Shown piece by piece: positions 1 through 8,181 of a stretch of 64,000 nt of DNA. Numbering within the stretch: the first letter of the stretch is position 1; every line of letters starts with the position of its first letter. A program made the translations under genes and the position numbers. Below the pieces are notes generated by a model. That model saw only the letters and a program-made list of their open reading frames with translations, searched no databases and had not been told where the DNA came from. Source of the DNA: Streptomyces sp. CCM_MD2014. Its GTDB lineage: Bacteria; Actinomycetota; Actinomycetes; Streptomycetales; Streptomycetaceae. Location: positions 4,154,001-4,218,000 of the forward strand of contig NZ_CP009754.1 of assembly GCF_000772045.1 (NCBI RefSeq). The letters are read 5' to 3'.

Positions 1-1
1 C

Positions 2-1192
2 CTGGTGCGGCTGCTCGTGCCCCGTCTGGCCGACTGGGCCGCGGTGGACCTGCGGACCGGTTCCGGCGAGGTCCACCGGGTGGCGGTGACCGGTCCGGAG
101 GGACGGGACGCCGGATTCCAGGGCCGGAGCGTACCCGGCGCGGAGGGGGCCGGTGAGGGGGAGGACTCGCCGCTGGGCCGTGCGCTGACCGGGGGCGAAT
201 CCGTGCTCCAGGAGCGGATGGCTGCTCCCACCCCGGCCGCCGGACACCCTCCTCTGGCCGCTCTCCACCATGGCTTTCTGACGGCGGTGGGCGCCAGCTC
301 CGCCGTTACGGTGCCCCTCGGCGCCCGGGACCGGATCACCGGGGCGCTGACGGTGGTGCGCACCGACCCGGCGCATCCCTTAGACGAGGACGACCTGGCG
401 GCAGTGGGCGACGTCGGCCGCCGGGTCGGCGTGCTCATCGACAACACCCGCCGCTACGGCCGTCAGCGTGCCGTCGCCGAGGCCATGCAGCGCAACCTGC
501 TCGCCCCGCTGCCCCGGCCGGGCCACCTCCGGCTGGCCGCCCGCTACCAGCCCGCACCCGCGGGCTCCCAGGTCGGCGGGGACTGGTACGACGCCTTCAT
601 CCTGAAGGACGGCGCGCTCGCCCTGGTCATCGGTGACGTCGTGGGCCACGACCTGACCGCGGCGGCCGGTATGGCCCAACTGCACGGCATTCTGCGTTCG
701 CTGGCCTGGGACCACACGGGACCGCCCGGCGCCGTCGTCGACCGCCTCGACGCCGCCATGCCGGTCATCACCACCGTCCCGCTGGCCACCCTGATCCTCG
801 CCCGCGTCGAGGGCGACCCGGACACGGGACCGTGGGCGCTCCGCTGGACCAGCGCGGGGCACCCGCCTCCGCTGCTCCTCTCCCCGGACGGCACCGCGTG
901 CTACCTGGAAGCCGGCCAGGGACTGCTCCTTGGCACCGGACCCGTCGGCGGCGCGGGCCGACCGGACGCCACGCATCCACTGGAGCCCGGCTCCACCCTG
1001 CTGCTGTACACGGACGGGCTCGTCGAGACACCGGGCAGCGACCTCGACACGGGCCTGGACCGGCTGCGCCGGCACGCCCTCACTCTCGTCCACGAACCGC
1101 TGGACAGGCTGTGCGGAAAGGTGCTCGCCCACCTGCCGCCCGGCAGCACCGACGACGTGGCCCTGCTCGCCCTGCGCGTACCGCCGCCATGA
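2..1192 (+). CDS. GAF / PP2C SpoIIE-type phosphatase, 5' end cut by window
   Basis: The visible 396 codons hold the end of a GAF-like sensor domain (about residues 1-150) and a complete SpoIIE-type PP2C serine phosphatase domain. Metal and catalytic motifs are visible: GGDWYDAF, IGDVVGHD, SAGHPPPLLL, LYTDGLVE and the closing STDDVALLAL. Such enzymes dephosphorylate anti-anti-sigma (STAS) proteins and so tune sigma-B-like stress sigma factors. The frame stays open to the window edge, so the true start lies upstream and further N-terminal sensor domains are likely. No STAS or anti-sigma gene follows directly. Function of the domain is known for the family; the specific target is not visible. 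Confidence 0.85.
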   Translation: MVRLLVPRLADWAAVDLRTGSGEVHRVAVTGPEGRDAGFQGRSVPGAEGAGEGEDSPLGRALTGGESVLQERMAAPTPAAGHPPLAALHHGFLTAVGASSAVTVPLGARDRITGALTVVRTDPAHPLDEDDLAAVGDVGRRVGVLIDNTRRYGRQRAVAEAMQRNLLAPLPRPGHLRLAARYQPAPAGSQVGGDWYDAFILKDGALALVIGDVVGHDLTAAAGMAQLHGILRSLAWDHTGPPGAVVDRLDAAMPVITTVPLATLILARVEGDPDTGPWALRWTSAGHPPPLLLSPDGTACYLEAGQGLLLGTGPVGGAGRPDATHPLEPGSTLLLYTDGLVETPGSDLDTGLDRLRRHALTLVHEPLDRLCGKVLAHLPPGSTDDVALLALRVPPP

Positions 1193-1280
1193 GCGTGGTG
1201 GCCGTCGGACCGGGCCGGTGCCGCGGAGGCGCCCACCATCTCCCACGCCACTGATGACCTGCTGTCACGCCGCCTTTACT

Positions 1281-1301
1281 CGCCGAGGAGTAGTCTGAGG
1301 A
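1281..1301 (+). promoter_or_regulatory. Promoter-like box 1 shared by the DUF5994 genes
   Basis: In the 395-base gap between the phosphatase and the first DUF5994 gene there is a 21-base block containing GAGGAGTAGTCTGAGGA. It matches the block at 4310-4330 at 19 of 21 positions, and weaker versions lie upstream of the two minus-strand paralogues. The TAGTCT within it (1291-1296) fits a -10 hexamer, which would leave a leader of about 285 bases. Promoter function is inferred. Nothing else recognisable was seen in 1193-1587. Confidence 0.5.
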
Positions 1302-1587
1302 GACCGAGGGCATCAGGCACGCCGGTGGCGGACCGGCTCCACCCCGGTATCCACCGGCGTTCGTCACGCGGAAGGGTCTCCCCCCCCTTCACCCCGCATA
1401 CGCCCGCCGACTCCCTTCTCGCGAACTCGCGGCGGTCGTCGGCGCTTTCCTCCGGCAAGAGCGGCCAGGCACGACCTCCAGCACCCGGATCCACCGGCCA
1501 CGTCCGCCGCTGCCCGACAGCCCGCGGACCGTCGGCCGCCGTGCCCTGCCGAACCGGCCGGCAACCACCTCGTCAGAAAGAACCCAC

Positions 1588-2109
1588 GTGCTCACCACAG
1601 TCCCCACCGCACCGTCCACCCCGCCTCCGCCCCCGCCCCTGCCCCTCGTCCGCCTGCGTCTCGCGCCACACGGCGCGCTGCCGCGCCGGATCGACGGGGT
1701 GTGGTGGCCGTACTCCCGCGATCTTCTGACACAGCTCCCGAAGATGCTCGCCGCGCTGCCGAGAGCGTGGGGCGACATCACCGGCGTCACCGTGGACGCC
1801 GCGGCCTGGTCGGCGGCACCGGGGCGCATGTTCGTCGCCAACCAGGTCGTCCGCCTGCACAAGGCCCCCGCCTCTCCGCACGCCCCGGACCGGGTCGTCC
1901 TGCTCTCCCCAGGGCTCGGCCGTTGGGATCTGCAGGTGATCCCGCCGGACGCGACGGAGGAAGCAGCCGCTCTTCTTACGGCGGCCGCCTTGGACGACCG
2001 GCGGCCCGGCGCCGAGGGAGAAGCCCGGCCCCCGGCCCCGACGGCGGCGGCAGGTCCGCGCGGCCGTGTGGGACCCACCGGGCGGGGAACCCGGGCACCT
2101 CGGTGGTAG
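1588..2109 (+). CDS. DUF5994 family protein, paralogue 1
   Basis: A 173-residue protein with the DUF5994 signature: a GVWWPYSRDL motif near residue 35, a stretch ending in VTVDAAAW, and a C-terminal GRWDLQVIPP followed by an alanine-rich helix. The family is nearly confined to actinobacteria and has no established function. It starts with GTG after an unusually long proline-rich lead. This copy departs most from the family pattern, with PRAWGDITGV where the others have DPLWGRIT or similar, and has a Pro/Gly/Arg-rich tail. Three more copies lie within 3.3 kb. Confidence 0.75.
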   Translation: MLTTVPTAPSTPPPPPPLPLVRLRLAPHGALPRRIDGVWWPYSRDLLTQLPKMLAALPRAWGDITGVTVDAAAWSAAPGRMFVANQVVRLHKAPASPHAPDRVVLLSPGLGRWDLQVIPPDATEEAAALLTAAALDDRRPGAEGEARPPAPTAAAGPRGRVGPTGRGTRAPRW

Positions 2110-2209
2110 GAGCCGCCGCGGGCACGTCCATGTACGCACCTGCTCCCCACGCCCTACTCGCCCTGGGGCCGCCCCGAGTCATCCGCCCGCTTCTGAGAGA
2201 GACGTCCTC

Positions 2210-3250
2210 ATGACCATGGCCACCACCACCGCCACGCGCCCCGACACTCCCGGCAGCGACTTCGCCCGGTTGTCGAAGAAGATCGCGGACGCCGGACTGC
2301 TGGGGCATCGCCCCGGCTACTACACGTTACGCATCACCGCCGTGACCGGGCTCTACGCCGCCGGATGGGCCGCGTTCGTCCTCGTCGGCGCCTCCTGGTG
2401 GACACTGGCGATCGCCGCGTTCCTGGCCGTGATGTACGGGCAAGTCGCCCTGGTCGCCCATGACATGGCCCACCGGCAGGTGTTCCGCCGCCGCCGGGCC
2501 AGCGAGTTGTCCGGACGGATCGCCGGCGCGTCGATCGGCATGAGCTACGGCTGGTGGCAGGACAAGCACACCCGTCACCACGCCAACCCCAACACCGAGA
2601 ACCTCGACCCCGACATCGGACCCGACCTGCTCGTCTGGTCCCCGGACCAGGCCCGCGCCGCCACCGGACTGCCCCGCCTGCTCGGCCGCTGGCAGGCGTT
2701 CCTCTTCTTTCCCCTGCTCACGCTGGAGGGCTTCAACCTGCACGTGGCGAGCGGCAGGGCCATGGCCAACCGCCGGCTCAAACGCCGGGCGGTCGACGGC
2801 GCTCTGCTCCTGGGGCACTGCGCCGTCTACCTGGCCGCCCTGTTCTGGGTCCTGCCGCCCGGGATGGCGATCGCCTTCCTCGCCGTCCACCAGTGCCTGT
2901 TTGGCGTCTACCTCGGTTCGGCCTTCGCACCCAACCACAAGGGGATGCCGATCCTGACGGCCGACGACCGCCCCGACTTCCTCCGCCGCCAGGTGCTGAC
3001 CTCACGCAACGTCAACGGCGGCCGGTTCACCGACCTGGCGCTCGGCGGCCTGAACCACCAGATCGAGCACCACCTGTTCCCGAGCATGCCCAGCCCCAAC
3101 CTGCGCAAGGCCCGCGCCATCGTCCGGCGGTACTGCCGGGACCTGGGCGTCGACTACGCGGAAACGGGCCTGGTCGCCTCCTACCGGTTGGCACTCACCA
3201 GCCTCCACGACGCCGGTGCCCCGCTCCGACGGACCCGCGTCCCCACTTAG
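2210..3250 (+). CDS. Membrane fatty acid desaturase (acyl-lipid type)
   Basis: A 346-residue integral membrane di-iron desaturase. All three histidine boxes are visible: HDMAH, HTRHH with the following N, and the C-terminal NHQIEHHLFP. Hydrophobic pairs lie before the first box (about residues 45-90) and between the second and third. These enzymes insert a double bond into acyl chains of membrane lipids and usually rise with cold or membrane stress. The ATG at 2210 was chosen over upstream in-frame codons because a GAGAGA element precedes it and the protein starts just before the conserved N-terminus. It sits between DUF5994 paralogues, 100 bases after the first. Confidence 0.88.
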   Translation: MTMATTTATRPDTPGSDFARLSKKIADAGLLGHRPGYYTLRITAVTGLYAAGWAAFVLVGASWWTLAIAAFLAVMYGQVALVAHDMAHRQVFRRRRASELSGRIAGASIGMSYGWWQDKHTRHHANPNTENLDPDIGPDLLVWSPDQARAATGLPRLLGRWQAFLFFPLLTLEGFNLHVASGRAMANRRLKRRAVDGALLLGHCAVYLAALFWVLPPGMAIAFLAVHQCLFGVYLGSAFAPNHKGMPILTADDRPDFLRRQVLTSRNVNGGRFTDLALGGLNHQIEHHLFPSMPSPNLRKARAIVRRYCRDLGVDYAETGLVASYRLALTSLHDAGAPLRRTRVPT

Positions 3251-3528
3251 CGGGGCGAGACGCCGCCGTGGGTACGGCGGCGTCCAGGACGCAGCCGTCC
3301 GCGTCCGCCGTACCGGGAGCCCCGGCGCTCGCCGGCGTCGTTCGCGACCGGGGACTGTCGGCGTACCGCCGGCCCTTCGTCGGTCTTCCGGTCTGGTGCG
3401 ACGACACCGCTGCGGCCGTAGTGGAAGGCGGCACTTCTGCCCCCGTGCTGAGAGTTCAGGCGGTGGATGAGGAACGCGCCTGCCGCGATCACCGCCAGCA
3501 GCACGAACACCGTCACGAGGACGTCCAT
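3247..3528 (-). CDS. Small membrane protein with one N-terminal TM helix
   Basis: A 93-residue protein whose first 21 residues (MDVLVTVFVLLAVIAAGAFL) form one hydrophobic segment. The remainder is charged, rich in Arg and Gly, and presumably cytoplasmic. The ATG at 3528 has a GTGAGGG ribosome site 4-5 bases before it, which decides the start. It follows the minus-strand DUF5994 gene by 5 bases, so the two are probably co-transcribed. Its 3' end overlaps the desaturase stop codon by 4 bases. No family could be assigned. Confidence 0.6.
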   Translation of the reverse strand: MDVLVTVFVLLAVIAAGAFLIHRLNSQHGGRSAAFHYGRSGVVAPDRKTDEGPAVRRQSPVANDAGERRGSRYGGRGRLRPGRRRTHGGVSPR

Positions 3529-3533
3529 GGCCC

Positions 3534-4124
3534 TCACACCCTTTCCGGCCGGTCCCTCGCGGTGGCGACGGCGACTCGAAGCCATGGAGAAGTGACGGAA
3601 GCACCGGCTCCATCTCCTCCTTCGGACTCCCACATCGCTTCCCTGGTGCGGTCGGCCTCGGCGGTCACCGTCAGACGCGCGGCATCCGCCAGCAGGCTGC
3701 TCGCGGTCGCTGTCCGGCGCGGGTCGCTCGCGGCGGCCATCAGCCAGGCGGCCGCGGCCGGAGGCGTCTGCGGGGGAACGACCAGCAGGTTCCAGCGGCC
3801 CACGTGGTAGGAGAGCAGCAGCAACTCGTGCTCGTCCTGCTCGAAGCGGAACCAGCCCACCTTCACCACGTGCCCGGCGACAGGCACCTTGCGCGGGACG
3901 ACCGGCCACTGGGCGGGGTTCACCGTGATCCGGGTGATCCGCCCCCACAGCGGATCCAGAACGGACGCCAGGGCCGGCAGTTCGGCGGTGAGATCACGCG
4001 AACGCGGCCACCAGGCGCCGTCCAGCAGGAGCGGTGCCGAACCGGCGGGGACGAGCGAGAGACGTACGGGAGACGTGGGACGCCGGTCTTCGGACGTCGT
4101 CGGAGGGGAGACGGTCGCAGTCAT
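3534..4124 (-). CDS. DUF5994 family protein, paralogue 2
   Basis: A 196-residue protein with the full family pattern: LDGAWWPRSRDLTAELPAL near residue 35, DPLWGRITRITVNPAQW, a central RFEQDEHELLLLSYHVGRW and LLVVPPQT, then an Ala-rich helix. A longer acidic tail follows. The function is unknown; the conserved DGAWWPRSRDL and GRWxLLVVPP motifs look structural. A promoter-like box lies about 100 bases upstream at 4224-4247. The small membrane protein gene follows after 5 bases. Confidence 0.82.
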   Translation of the reverse strand: MTATVSPPTTSEDRRPTSPVRLSLVPAGSAPLLLDGAWWPRSRDLTAELPALASVLDPLWGRITRITVNPAQWPVVPRKVPVAGHVVKVGWFRFEQDEHELLLLSYHVGRWNLLVVPPQTPPAAAAWLMAAASDPRRTATASSLLADAARLTVTAEADRTREAMWESEGGDGAGASVTSPWLRVAVATARDRPERV

Positions 4125-4223
4125 GACGCGAACCCTGCCCCGGGCGGGCCTGAGCCGACCCGGCGTATTCGATCACCGAAAACGGCACAGACGCGAAATG
4201 CCCGTGCGCGGAGTGTCCCCGGT

Positions 4224-4247
4224 TCCTCCAGCCTACTCTTCGCGGCG
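4224..4247 (-). promoter_or_regulatory. Promoter-like box 2 (DUF5994 paralogue 2)
   Basis: Read on the minus strand this contains GAAGAGTAGGCTGGAGGA, aligned with the GAGGAGTAG(T/C)CTGAGGA of boxes 1 and 3. The TAGGCT (4235-4230) would be the -10 hexamer, giving a leader of about 100 bases before the ATG at 4124. Similarity is seen directly; promoter activity is inferred. Confidence 0.45.
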
Positions 4248-4309
4248 CCCGACCAGGCCGTACACCGGGAGCAGTCCACCCGATGAGGCCGAAGCCTCTT
4301 GTCGGGGCT

Positions 4310-4330
4310 CGTCGAGGAGTAGCCTGAGGA
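4310..4330 (+). promoter_or_regulatory. Promoter-like box 3 (DUF5994 paralogue 3)
   Basis: Contains GAGGAGTAGCCTGAGGA, differing from box 1 at only 2 of 21 positions. The possible -10 TAGCCT lies at 4320-4325, about 100 bases before the ATG at 4433. The match between boxes 3 kb apart is stronger than expected from chance in GC-rich DNA and follows the gene family, not the local order. Confidence 0.5.
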
Positions 4331-4432
4331 CTTCGAGGGCTTTCGTGTACCGGCGCCGCCGGTCCCGTCCTCGCTCACCCACCACCGGGCGCTCCGTCAG
4401 TCGGCGCAGGCCCGCAGTCAGGCTTCTTCCTC

Positions 4433-4834
4433 ATGATCATGAACACCACTCAGCTCCGTCCGCACGCGGCACCGTTCCGACCACGTGCCGCACGCCTCGT
4501 CCTAGGATCCGCCAGCCGCTTCGGCCGTCCGGACGGCGCCTGGTGGCCCCGGACCCGCGACCTGGCACGAGAACTCGGCGAACTGGCCGACGTGATCGAT
4601 CCGCTGTGGGGACGGCTCACCCACGTGGCCGTCAATCCCCGCCACTGGCAGCCTCTCCCGCACGGCGTGGTCGTCGTCAACGGCTACGAGGTGGCGGTCG
4701 ACCGATTCACCGAGGTGCTCAACCCGCACAGGATCCTGCTGCAGTCCTACACTGCGGGCCGTTGGGATCTCCTCGTGGTGCCGCCCCCGACGAGCGCGTC
4801 GTCAGCGGCCCGGCTCATGGCGGCCGTGGCGTAG
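4433..4834 (+). CDS. DUF5994 family protein, paralogue 3 (short form)
   Basis: A 133-residue copy that ends just after the conserved C-terminal helix. Motifs: GRPDGAWWPRTRDLARELGEL, DPLWGRLTHVAVNPRHW, LQSYTAGRWDLLVVPPPTS. It lacks the variable tail seen in its neighbours, so it may show the minimal fold. Its last 33 bases overlap the 3' end of the convergent paralogue 4. Function unknown. Confidence 0.8.
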   Translation: MIMNTTQLRPHAAPFRPRAARLVLGSASRFGRPDGAWWPRTRDLARELGELADVIDPLWGRLTHVAVNPRHWQPLPHGVVVVNGYEVAVDRFTEVLNPHRILLQSYTAGRWDLLVVPPPTSASSAARLMAAVA

Positions 4835-5335
4835 CGCAGCAGTGGGTGCATGCCTCGGGCCCACACGCTCCGTGCCGGTGTCGATGAGGATCTGTTCCGC
4901 CGGCGTCTGACTGCCTGCGCGCACGGCTGCGGCCATGGCCGCGCGGGCCGCGTCGGCCGCGGTGTGGGGCGGAACCACCAGCAGCGAAAAGAGATCATTG
5001 CTGCCCCGGGTGATGAGAACGGTGTCGTCTCCGACCGGGAAGGAGTCGATGCGGACGACACGACCGTCGATCGTCAGCCGCGTCGGCAGCTCGTCCCAGG
5101 CGTCGGTGTCCAGACCGACACGTGTGATCGGCCCGAGGTACTCGGACAGCGCGGAGACGAGGCCGGGCAGTTCACCGGCGATGTCGCGGGAGCGGGGCCA
5201 CCACGCCCCGTCGAGCGCACCCTTCCGGTCATGGGTCGTCTCGAGCCGCACCACGGCGGTTCCAGGTCGCGAAACCGCCTGATGCACAGCGTCGGGCAGG
5301 AGCCTGGTCACCCGCGGGGGGTCGGGGTCGGACAT
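4802..5335 (-). CDS. DUF5994 family protein, paralogue 4
   Basis: A 177-residue protein with LDGAWWPRSRDIAGELPGL, YLGPITRVGLDTDAW, ITRGSNDLFSLLVVPPHT and a C-terminal Ala helix plus a basic tail. It is the most divergent in the middle, with NDLFSL where the others have GRW(D/N)L. The ATG at 5335 (MSDPDPP) is preferred to one at 5386, because the putative -10 of box 4 overlaps the latter. It converges on paralogue 3 with a 33-base overlap. Confidence 0.75.
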   Translation of the reverse strand: MSDPDPPRVTRLLPDAVHQAVSRPGTAVVRLETTHDRKGALDGAWWPRSRDIAGELPGLVSALSEYLGPITRVGLDTDAWDELPTRLTIDGRVVRIDSFPVGDDTVLITRGSNDLFSLLVVPPHTAADAARAAMAAAVRAGSQTPAEQILIDTGTERVGPRHAPTAALRHGRHEPGR

Positions 5336-5383
5336 CGCACTCGCCTGCCTACCGGGGACGGCAAACCGAAAGCCTCCTGGTTT

Positions 5384-5403
5384 CACGGTACTCCTCGGCC
5401 GAC
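5384..5403 (-). promoter_or_regulatory. Promoter-like box 4 (DUF5994 paralogue 4)
   Basis: On the minus strand this reads GGCCGAGGAGTACCGTG. It shares CCGAGGAGTA with box 1 and has TACCGT as a possible -10, about 45 bases before the ATG at 5335. It is the weakest of the four boxes. Confidence 0.35.
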
Positions 5404-5577
5404 GACGGCCGGGATTCCACGATCACCGGGCTACTCACCGTCATCGCCGCACGCGATGAAGAACAAGGTCGAGGTGTGCTTCCCCCGACCTGCGCTTCTG
5501 GGCGGCACCAAGGCCCGTCACCCCGACGTACTCGCCGCCAACGCAAGGAACGCGCCAGCGCCCGCGGTGTCGGTCTG

Positions 5578-6954
5578 TCAGCAGCCGCCGGAGGCGGCCG
5601 GTGCGCCGATGCCGATCTGCAGCGTGGCAGGGGCCGCGCAGCAACCTCCGCCTTCGCCGCTCCGCGCGGCGTCGGGCTCGTCGAACAGACCCGCGCCGCC
5701 ACACACACCGGTCTCCGGCAGGGTCAGCTCGACGCGTTCGGCCGCCTCGTGGTCACCGGCGAGTGCGGCCGTGATGGAGCGGACCTGCTCGTAGCCGGTC
5801 ATGGCGAGGAAGGTGGGGGCGCGGCCGTAGGACTTCATGCCGGCCAGGTAGACGCCCTGCTCCGGGTGGGACAGCTCCTTCACGCCGTGCGGGTAGACCG
5901 TGCCGCAGGAGTGGACGTTCGGGTCGATCAGCGGAGCCAGCGCGGTCGGGGCCTGGAGGCGTTCGTCGAGGCCGAGGCGGAGCTCGGAGAGGAAGCTGAG
6001 GTCGGGGCGGAAGCCGGTCAGGACGACGACCTCGTCGACCGCGTGCAGGCGGCGGCCGTCCTCGGCGACCAGGACCAGCCGGTCGCCGTCACGCTCGACC
6101 GCTTCCGTACGGAACCCGGTGACGGCGCTCGCGTGCCCCTGCTCCACCGCCGCCTTGGCACGCAGGCCGAGGGCGCCGCGGGCCGGGAGCTGGTCGGCCT
6201 CGCCGCCGCCGTACGTGGCGTCGCCGATGCCTCGGCGCAGGATCCAGACCGCGTGTGTGTCCGCCTCTTCCCCGGCCAGGTCGGCGAGCAGGGCGAGAGC
6301 GGTGAAGGCGGAGGCGCCGGAACCGACGACCGCCGTGCGCTTGCCGGCGTAGCGGGCTCGGACAGCCGGGTCCTTCAGGTCGGGGACGCGGTAGGTGATG
6401 CGGTCGGAAGCGGACTTCTCACCGAGGGCGGGGATGCCGTTCGCACCCATCGGGCCGGGCACGGACCAGGTGCCGGAGGCGTCGATGACGGCGCGGGCGG
6501 TGATCCGCTCCTCGCCGCCGTCCGCTGTCTCGATGTGCACGGTGAAGGGCTGCTCCTCGCGGCCGGAGTCGACGATCCGGTCCCGGCCGGCGCGGGCCAC
6601 GCCGGTGACCGTCACTCCGTAGCGGACCTGGTCGCCGAGGACGTCCGCGAGCGGCTGGAGGTACCGCTCGACCCAGTCGCCGCCGGTCGGGTACGTCGTC
6701 CCGTCGGGGCGGACCCAGCCGGTTGAAGCGAGCAGCTTCTCGGCGGCCGGGTCGGTGACCTCGGCCCAGGGCGAGAACAGGCGGACGTGGGCCCACTCGC
6801 GCACCGCAGTGGCAGCGGACTGGCCGGCCTCCAGCACCAGGGGCTCCGCGCCGCGCTCGACGAGGTGTGCGGCTGCGGCCAGGCCGACGGGGCCGGCGCC
6901 GATGACCACAACGGGCTGCTGGTGGTCGGTGGTGGACACGCTGGTGTTGGACAC
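5578..6954 (-). CDS. Ars-associated FAD/NAD(P)-binding flavoprotein with cysteine-rich tail
   Basis: A 458-residue flavoprotein. An FAD-binding GxGxxG lies near the N-terminus (VVVIGAGPVGLAAAAHL). A second Rossmann motif (VVGSGASAF) is in the middle, with the ATG-like VLTGFRPDLSFL after it. It belongs to the broad flavin monooxygenase/thioredoxin reductase superfamily. The C-terminal 40 residues hold five cysteines (CGG, GGGCC, final GGC), fitting a thiol metal-binding or redox tail. The GTG at 6954 is chosen because GGGAG lies 10 bases upstream and the FAD motif follows at once. It is divergent from arsO and shares the operator at 7019-7050. An arsenic role is inferred from context. Confidence 0.75.
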   Translation of the reverse strand: MSNTSVSTTDHQQPVVVIGAGPVGLAAAAHLVERGAEPLVLEAGQSAATAVREWAHVRLFSPWAEVTDPAAEKLLASTGWVRPDGTTYPTGGDWVERYLQPLADVLGDQVRYGVTVTGVARAGRDRIVDSGREEQPFTVHIETADGGEERITARAVIDASGTWSVPGPMGANGIPALGEKSASDRITYRVPDLKDPAVRARYAGKRTAVVGSGASAFTALALLADLAGEEADTHAVWILRRGIGDATYGGGEADQLPARGALGLRAKAAVEQGHASAVTGFRTEAVERDGDRLVLVAEDGRRLHAVDEVVVLTGFRPDLSFLSELRLGLDERLQAPTALAPLIDPNVHSCGTVYPHGVKELSHPEQGVYLAGMKSYGRAPTFLAMTGYEQVRSITAALAGDHEAAERVELTLPETGVCGGAGLFDEPDAARSGEGGGCCAAPATLQIGIGAPAASGGC

Positions 6955-6976
6955 GGCGACGACACTCCCTTTTGCT

Positions 6977-6990
6977 TCGACATCTGTCGA
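6977..6990. promoter_or_regulatory. Short palindrome TCGACA-TC-TGTCGA upstream of the flavoprotein gene
   Basis: A 14-base imperfect-centre palindrome 22 bases before the flavoprotein start. Its TCGACA/TGTCGA arms repeat those of the operator at 8182-8213. It may be an extra ArsR half-site cluster acting on the leftward gene; this is inference from sequence likeness. Confidence 0.4.
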
Positions 6991-7018
6991 TCCCTTGCGA
7001 GACCAGGATGGCACCTGC

Positions 7019-7050
7019 TTCGATGAGCGTCAACATAGACACTTATCGAA
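7019..7050. promoter_or_regulatory. Probable ArsR operator/promoter, divergent
   Basis: A 32-base element with outer arms TTCGA and TCGAA (8-bp arms GCTTCGAT / ATCGAAGC at 7017-7024 and 7045-7052) and the core GTCAACATAGAC at 7029-7040. The same architecture and the identical core recur at 8182-8213. The core contains TATGTT on the minus strand and CAACAT on the plus strand, both acceptable -10 boxes, so a repressor here would block both divergent flavoprotein genes. Confidence 0.6.
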
Positions 7051-7083
7051 GCCGTGGTACTTGAGCGATCCGAGGGAGCGGGC

Positions 7084-8166
7084 ATGGAACACGTCGACGT
7101 GGCGGTCATCGGTGGTGGCCAGTCCGGACTGGCTACCGCACACGCCCTGCGCAAGCAGGGTCTGGCACCGGTGATCCTGGAAGCGTCCGGGCAGCCGGCG
7201 GGGTCGTGGCCCCGCTACTACGACAGCCTCACCCTCTTCTCCCCCGCGGCCCGCAGCTCCCTTCCGGGCCTGCCGTTCGGCGGCGATCCGGACCGCTACC
7301 CGCACCGGGACGAGGTCGTCTCCTACCTGCTGCGTTACGCCGAGCGCCTGGACGCCGACGTCCGCACCGGTATGCGTGTGCAGGAGGTGCGTATGAGCGA
7401 CGGAGCCTTCGTCCTCACCCTGGAAACGGGAGAACGCATGACGGCCCGGGGCATCGTGGCAGCCTCTGGAACCTTCGGCCGGCCTCACCGGCCCGCCCTC
7501 CCAGGGTTGGACGACTTCACGGGCACCGTGCTGCACGCGGCCGAGTACCGGGGGCCGGAACCACTCGCCGGGCTGGGGGGCTCCCCGGCCGGAGGCTGGG
7601 GGAGGGTGGTGGTCGTCGGGGCCGGCAACTCGGCGGTGCAGATCGCCGCCGAGCTGGCCACGCATACCCAGGTGACGCTCGCGGCGCGGCATCCGGTGCG
7701 GTTCGCCCGGCAGCGCCCGCTGGGCCGGGACCTGCACTGGTGGCTACAGCGGACAGGGCTCGACACCTTGCCGGTGGGCAGGTTCCTGCGCACGCCGCCG
7801 ACACAGTTGGTGATCGACGACGGCCGCTACCGCGCCGCGGTTGCAGCCGGCGCCCCTGACTTGCGCCCGGTGTTCAGCGCGATCGACGGCACGAAGGCGA
7901 CATGGACCGACGGCGCCATCGAGGAGATCGACACGATCGTCCTGGCCACCGGCTACCGACCCGACCTCGGCTATCTGCGCCCGCTCGGCGCCCTCGACTG
8001 CGACGGCCAACCGCGCCACCGGGAGGGCCTGTCGACCACCCATCCCGGACTGGCGTACGTCGGCCTGGAATGGCAGCGCAGCCTCTCCTCGAACTCCCTG
8101 CGCGGGGTCGGCAGGGACGCCGCCCGCGTCGTACGGCGCCTTGTCGCCCATCTCGACGCCCGCTGA
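7084..8166 (+). CDS. arsO: ArsO-family flavin-containing monooxygenase
   Basis: A 360-residue two-dinucleotide-binding flavoprotein. The FAD motif is VAVIGGGQSGLATA at the N-terminus, an SLTLFSPA stretch follows near residue 55, and the NAD(P)H motif VVVVGAGNSAVQIA lies near residue 180. A TGYRPDLGYL motif closes the core. ArsO-type monooxygenases are found in actinobacterial ars operons, with arsenic or thiol oxidation proposed but not settled. The ATG at 7084 was chosen for the position of the FAD motif; GAGGGAGCGGGC precedes it. It is followed after 39 bases by arsR, with an operator in between. Confidence 0.82.
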   Translation: MEHVDVAVIGGGQSGLATAHALRKQGLAPVILEASGQPAGSWPRYYDSLTLFSPAARSSLPGLPFGGDPDRYPHRDEVVSYLLRYAERLDADVRTGMRVQEVRMSDGAFVLTLETGERMTARGIVAASGTFGRPHRPALPGLDDFTGTVLHAAEYRGPEPLAGLGGSPAGGWGRVVVVGAGNSAVQIAAELATHTQVTLAARHPVRFARQRPLGRDLHWWLQRTGLDTLPVGRFLRTPPTQLVIDDGRYRAAVAAGAPDLRPVFSAIDGTKATWTDGAIEEIDTIVLATGYRPDLGYLRPLGALDCDGQPRHREGLSTTHPGLAYVGLEWQRSLSSNSLRGVGRDAARVVRRLVAHLDAR

Positions 8167-8181
8167 CTCTGGCCAGCCTAG

